Assembly: GCA_964547415.1 (NCBI GenBank)
Contig: CAZJNX010000036.1
Span: 1 to 26,307, forward strand
Direction of reading: 5' to 3'
DNA: 26,307 bases
Source of the DNA: CAZJNX01 sp964547415
GTDB taxonomy: Bacteria > Pseudomonadota > Alphaproteobacteria > Rhizobiales > Amorphaceae
Shown here: piece by piece, positions 23,304 to 26,307 of the stretch
Layout of the letters: each line of letters begins with the position of its first letter
Numbering within the stretch: position 1 is the first letter of the stretch
Made by a program: the position numbers and the translations under genes
Notes under the pieces: generated by a model
Databases searched by the model: none
Told to the model about the DNA's origin: nothing
What the model saw: the letters and a program-made list of their open reading frames with translations, nothing else

Positions 23304-23810
23304 ATGGGAACGCGCGTATGTGCGGCGTTGGTCGCCTTCGGCCCGCTCTTCGCGCCGCCCGCCATCGCGGAAGAGGTGCGTGTCGTCGGCGAGCGCACGG
23401 CGAGCGCCTTCGCCGAGCTCGAGGCCGGCGCCGCCCGGTATTGCGAGAACATCGCGGACGCGGCTGCCGACGCCCGCCTCCAGCGCCAGGCCGAGGCCCT
23501 GCGTCGCCTCGAGGGAGAGATCGAGACGCGGATCGCCGAGCTCGAGGCCAAGCGCGCTGAGACCGAGCGTTGGCTCGCCCGGCGTGAGGAATTCCTCGCG
23601 ATGGCGGAGGAGGGGCTCGTCGAGATCTACCGGGGCATGCGCCCGGAGGCCGCTTCCGCGCAGCTTGCCATCATGAACGAGGTCGCCGCCGCGTCCCTGC
23701 TCACCCGCCTGCCTTCCCGGGCCGCGAGCGCGATTCTCAACGAGATGGATCCCCAGAAGGCCGCGCGCCTCGCGTCGATCATGGTGGGAATAGGCTCCCG
23801 CCAAAGCTGA
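23304..23810 (+). CDS. motE: MotE-like periplasmic motility protein (MotC chaperone family)
   Basis: This encodes 168 residues. A signal peptide ends near residue 22 (APPAIA). A coiled coil of about 60 residues follows (RLQRQAEALRRLEGEIETRIAELEAKRAE), and then an MgtE-N-like domain with IYRGMRPEAASAQL and ILNEMDPQKAARLASIM. Cys47 in the YCENIADAA motif is typical of the family. In Sinorhizobium, MotE is a disulfide-linked periplasmic chaperone that stabilises MotC. Position between flgI and flgH matches the rhizobial arrangement. The start at 23304 is chosen for AGGGAGGT five bases upstream and because it puts the signal peptide first. An ATG at 23247 in the same frame would add 19 polar residues. 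Confidence 0.85.
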   Translation: MGTRVCAALVAFGPLFAPPAIAEEVRVVGERTASAFAELEAGAARYCENIADAAADARLQRQAEALRRLEGEIETRIAELEAKRAETERWLARREEFLAMAEEGLVEIYRGMRPEAASAQLAIMNEVAAASLLTRLPSRAASAILNEMDPQKAARLASIMVGIGSRQS

Positions 23811-23903
23811 CGAGCGCCCCGAAGGCGAGTGCTCGGCAAGGAAGTCGAGGGCGGTGACGCCCGCGTGGCCCCCCGGCGCCGCGCCAAGCTGGAGACTGCG
23901 ACC

Positions 23904-24626
23904 ATGCGCCGTGCGACGCGTACCGTCCTGGCGGTCGGATTGGCCGGTGCCCTCGCGGCCTGCCAATCCGACGACAACCTGTTCACCGGCCCGACCCTGA
24001 CGCCGGTCGGGGTGGGGCTGACGGCGCAACGGGCGCCGGTCCCGGTCAGCTACGTGCCCGCGGGATCCACGTCGTTCGGCTCGCTCTACGGCGCGCGCAG
24101 CGACACCCTTCTCACCGACATCCGCGCGGGCTCCATCGGCGATACGCTCACCGTGAACATCCGCTTCGACGATCTCGCCAACTTCACCAACGAGACGGAC
24201 CGCAACCGCGCAAGCGAGATCGCCCTCGACCTCTTTGGCTTCCTCGAGGGCTCCGATTTCGGCGGCAACGGCGGCGGAGCCGAGGGGGCTGCGGGCCTCG
24301 GGATCGTCGGCGAATCCGGCTTCGAGGGGACGGGGGCGATCGACAGGCGCGAGCGGCTGCGCCTGAGCCTGGCGGCCGTGGTCACCGACGTCCTTCCCAA
24401 TGGCAATCTGTTCATCAGCGGCACCCAGGAGATCAAGGTCACCAACGAGGTCCGGGTCCTCAACATCGCCGGGATCGTCAATCCGCTCGACATCTCCCGC
24501 GACAATACGGTGCCTTACACGAAGATCGCCGAAGCACGGATCAGTTACGGCGGGCGTGGGCGGCTCAACGACGTGCAACGTCCCGCGTGGGGGCAGCTCG
24601 TCTACGACACCGTCTCGCCATTTTGA
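23904..24626 (+). CDS. flgH: Flagellar L-ring lipoprotein FlgH
   Basis: This 240-residue protein forms the outer-membrane L ring. A lipoprotein signal ends in the lipobox LAAC with Cys20 as the acylation site. Family segments are GSLYGARSDTLLTDIRAGSIGDTLTVNI, LPNGNLFISGTQEIKVTNEVRVLNIAGIVNP, and YTKIAEARISYGGRGRLNDVQRPAWGQ. The ATG at 23904 has GGAG 9 bases upstream. The frame's earlier start at 23829 would bury the lipobox, so it is rejected. A Gly-rich linker (FGGNGGGAEGAAG) sits at the usual variable loop. Confidence 0.95.
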   Translation: MRRATRTVLAVGLAGALAACQSDDNLFTGPTLTPVGVGLTAQRAPVPVSYVPAGSTSFGSLYGARSDTLLTDIRAGSIGDTLTVNIRFDDLANFTNETDRNRASEIALDLFGFLEGSDFGGNGGGAEGAAGLGIVGESGFEGTGAIDRRERLRLSLAAVVTDVLPNGNLFISGTQEIKVTNEVRVLNIAGIVNPLDISRDNTVPYTKIAEARISYGGRGRLNDVQRPAWGQLVYDTVSPF

Positions 24627-24665
24627 ATTCGCTCCTGCTCGAAACGAGGAACGCGGAGGCTGGCG

Positions 24666-25214
24666 ATGGCCATGGGCACAGGCGACGACGCGGCCGGGGA
24701 TGAGGCCGATGCCCGCGCGCAGCGCGCACGGCGGAACGACGACCGCGGTCGAGGAAACCGAAGCGCCGGTGGTCTTGCCGCGCTCTGCCTCCTCACGGGT
24801 CTCGCTCTCGCCGTCGGCGGCCTCGTCGGCGTCTACCTCGCCGACGCGGTCGAGAACATGGTCGAGGAACGGACGAAGGCCGCCGAACAGCGAGAGCCAG
24901 TGCAACTGCGCTTCACTGACGATACCATCCTCATGCGCCTCGAACCCGTGACGGCGAATCTCGGCGACCCTGCGGACGTCTGGGTCCGGCTCGAGACCGC
25001 GATCCTGTTCCGGAACGGAGACCTCGCCAACCCGGAGGCGGCAGCGGCCGAGATTGCGCAGGATATTTTGAGTTACATGAAGACGGTCACCCTCGAGGAG
25101 CTCGAGGGTGCGAGCGCTCTCCTGTTCCTGCGCGAGGACCTCAACGACCGTGTCGCGATCCGAACGGGTGGCCGCGTCGAGGAACTGCTGATCGAGACGA
25201 TGGTGGTCCAGTGA
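24666..25214 (+). CDS. fliL: Flagellar basal-body-associated protein FliL
   Basis: This 182-residue protein has a charged cytoplasmic N-terminus, one membrane span (AALCLLTGLALAVGGLVGVYLA, about 38-59), and a periplasmic domain ending in the FliL-typical AIRTGGRVEELLIETMVVQ. It surrounds and supports the MotAB stator; in rhizobia it lies just before fliP, as here. An ATG two codons later is possible. Its TGA overlaps the fliP GTG. Confidence 0.9.
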   Translation: MAMGTGDDAAGDEADARAQRARRNDDRGRGNRSAGGLAALCLLTGLALAVGGLVGVYLADAVENMVEERTKAAEQREPVQLRFTDDTILMRLEPVTANLGDPADVWVRLETAILFRNGDLANPEAAAAEIAQDILSYMKTVTLEELEGASALLFLREDLNDRVAIRTGGRVEELLIETMVVQ

Positions 25215-26047
25215 ACGGGATGATGCCGCCAGAGGTCGGAGCGGAACGCGCGTTCCTCGCCGCGCGTCGGCGGCCGTGGTCAAGGGCTGTAAGGTCTTCG
25301 CTTGCGCTCGTGGCCGCGCTGACTCTTACAGTCCTAGTCACCGCAGACGCGGCCCTTGCCCAGGAAGGAACGGCGCTCGACGGACTTTCGCTTGAGCAGT
25401 TGCTTCCGGAAGGTTCCGGATCGGCAACTGCCCGGATCGTGCAGCTGATTGCACTGATTACTATTCTGTCCATCGCGCCTGGTCTTCTCATCATGGTCAC
25501 GAGTTTTACTCGTATCATCGTTGCGCTTTCATTCCTAAGGGCAGGTTTGGGTTTACAAAGTACGCCAGCAAATCTCGTCATGATCACGCTCGCTCTCTTC
25601 ATGACGTTCTACATAATGGCGCCAACCTTTGATGCTGCATGGGAGCGTGGCATCTTGCCCTTGAGTCGAGAGGAGATCAGCGAAACGGAAGCCTATGAGA
25701 ATATAATTGAACCTTTCCGCGCCTTCATGCTTGAGCATACGCGCGAGAAGGATCTCGCTCTCTTCGCCGACCTGGCTGGCGTCACTCACAGTTCGGTCGC
25801 TGAAATCGAGCTAAGAGTTCTGATTCCCGCATTCATGATTTCAGAACTACGCAGAGGATTTGAGATTGGATTTTTGATTGTCCTGCCTTTTCTTGTAATC
25901 GACATGGTCGTGGCGACGTTGGTCATGTCGATGGGGATGATGATGATGCCCCCCACCGTCATAGCGCTTCCCTTCAAAATACTTTTCTTTGTTCTCATTG
26001 ACGGTTGGAATTTACTTGTCGGAAGTCTCATTCGATCGTTCATTTAA
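25211..26047 (+). CDS. fliP: Flagellar type III export apparatus protein FliP
   Basis: This encodes 278 residues. The N-terminal signal (SLALVAALTLTVLVTADAALA) and the four membrane segments of FliP are visible. Conserved motifs are MVTSFTRIIVALSFLRAGLGLQSTP, IPAFMISELRRGFEIGFL, and MMMPPTVIALPFKILFFVLIDGWNLL. It is a core subunit of the FliPQR export gate. The GTG at 25211 overlaps the fliL stop (GTGA); ATG 25220 or 25223 are alternatives. The gene is intact, but its composition changes: early lines are about 60% G+C, while the lines from roughly 25500 on are 38-43%, with many A/T third positions, unlike every other gene here. Confidence 0.95.
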   Translation: MNGMMPPEVGAERAFLAARRRPWSRAVRSSLALVAALTLTVLVTADAALAQEGTALDGLSLEQLLPEGSGSATARIVQLIALITILSIAPGLLIMVTSFTRIIVALSFLRAGLGLQSTPANLVMITLALFMTFYIMAPTFDAAWERGILPLSREEISETEAYENIIEPFRAFMLEHTREKDLALFADLAGVTHSSVAEIELRVLIPAFMISELRRGFEIGFLIVLPFLVIDMVVATLVMSMGMMMMPPTVIALPFKILFFVLIDGWNLLVGSLIRSFI

Positions 26048-26120
26048 GAAATCTGGTGGACGGTACGAGCGTGAAATGCCATCTTGCGGTTTTCCGTCGA
26101 AATGGTAACGTAGTTTCTCA

Positions 26121-26307
26121 TCATTCCGGGGCGTAACCGCAGGCGGTGAGGAAGGCGTGAGCGTCTGCGGGCGTGACGGCGTCGATGGCGTCGCGAACCG
26201 CGTCCCATTGCTCGGCGACGGTGCGGGCGGCGGCCTTCAGAGGTGGTGCCCTTTTTCCCGGACAGTCTGGCGGCTCGGCTACGCTTGACCCTGTTTCGGT
26301 TACGCCG
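26121..26307 (-). pseudogene. C-terminal remnant of an IS630-family-like transposase, running off the window
   Basis: The minus-strand frame ends at a TGA (complement of 26121-26123). Its last ~40 residues, LKAAARTVAEQWDAVRDAI followed by a DAVTPADAHAFLTACGYAPE tail, match the closing helix-and-GY ending of IS630-type transposases. Further upstream (beyond about 26250) the frame no longer shows the expected YSPDLNPIE..KLK segment with the catalytic Glu, so a frameshift or internal deletion is likely. The window stops before this can be settled. No terminal inverted repeat was identified in 26048-26120. Family assignment is from memory of the C-terminal pattern only. Confidence 0.55.

Noticed and set aside
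22755..25283. Minus-strand open frame opposite flgI to fliL
   Set aside because: It is an antisense shadow of five recognisable flagellar genes with no domain of its own.
1..26307. CRISPR arrays, tRNA and rRNA genes
   Set aside because: No spaced short palindromic repeats, no cloverleaf-like conserved arms and no ribosomal RNA landmarks were seen. The only arrays are the coding tandem repeats and the ~195-bp units, whose spacing and structure do not fit CRISPR.

Overview
This is a very GC-rich chromosomal window; most 60-base lines are about 70% G+C by eye. It most likely comes from an alphaproteobacterium of the Hyphomicrobiales (Rhizobiales) type. The best clue is the flagellar gene order flgB-flgC-fliE-flgG-flgA-flgI-motE-flgH-fliL-fliP. 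It includes the MotC chaperone gene motE between the P-ring and L-ring genes, an arrangement known from rhizobia and relatives. Species cannot be read from the sequence. All convincing intact genes lie on the + strand. The only minus-strand gene is a transposase remnant at the right edge.

Layout. Positions 1-4381 hold the 3' end of a ketopantoate-reductase-family gene, a small exported META-domain protein, and a tightly packed livHMGF operon for a branched-chain amino acid (HAAT) ABC importer without its binding protein. Positions 4419-11183 hold a probable promoter and a two-gene unit. The first gene is a KpsT-like capsule-exporter ATPase that keeps Walker A but has lost the signature, Walker B and H-loop residues. 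The second encodes a 1,936-residue protein: about 1,550 residues of low-complexity, probably disordered sequence ahead of a KpsE/Wzz-type polysaccharide co-polymerase domain with two membrane segments. Positions 11184-12536 hold no convincing gene. They contain strong inverted repeats, a ~195-bp tandem repeat and a 100-N assembly gap inside that repeat. Positions 12537-14244 encode S-formylglutathione hydrolase and the SurE nucleotidase. Positions 14646-19073 encode an RND efflux pair (periplasmic adaptor and inner-membrane pump). Positions 19329-26047 are a flagellar rod/ring/export operon with many stop-start overlaps. Positions 26121-26307 carry the C-terminal end of an IS630-like transposase on the minus strand.

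How the genes work together. LivHMGF would form one importer with an unlinked binding protein. The pseudo-KpsT and giant KpsE-like proteins are translationally coupled and probably act together at the inner membrane in surface polysaccharide export; no KpsM-type permease is in the window. The adaptor and RND pump form an efflux system that must borrow an outer-membrane channel. FlgB, FlgC, FliE and FlgG build the rod, FlgA and FlgI the P ring, FlgH the L ring, FliL supports the stator, MotE assists MotC, and FliP is part of the type III export gate.

The most unusual material is the pseudo-ATPase/giant co-polymerase pair, the repeat-rich region after it, and the abrupt fall in G+C inside fliP next to the insertion-sequence remnant.
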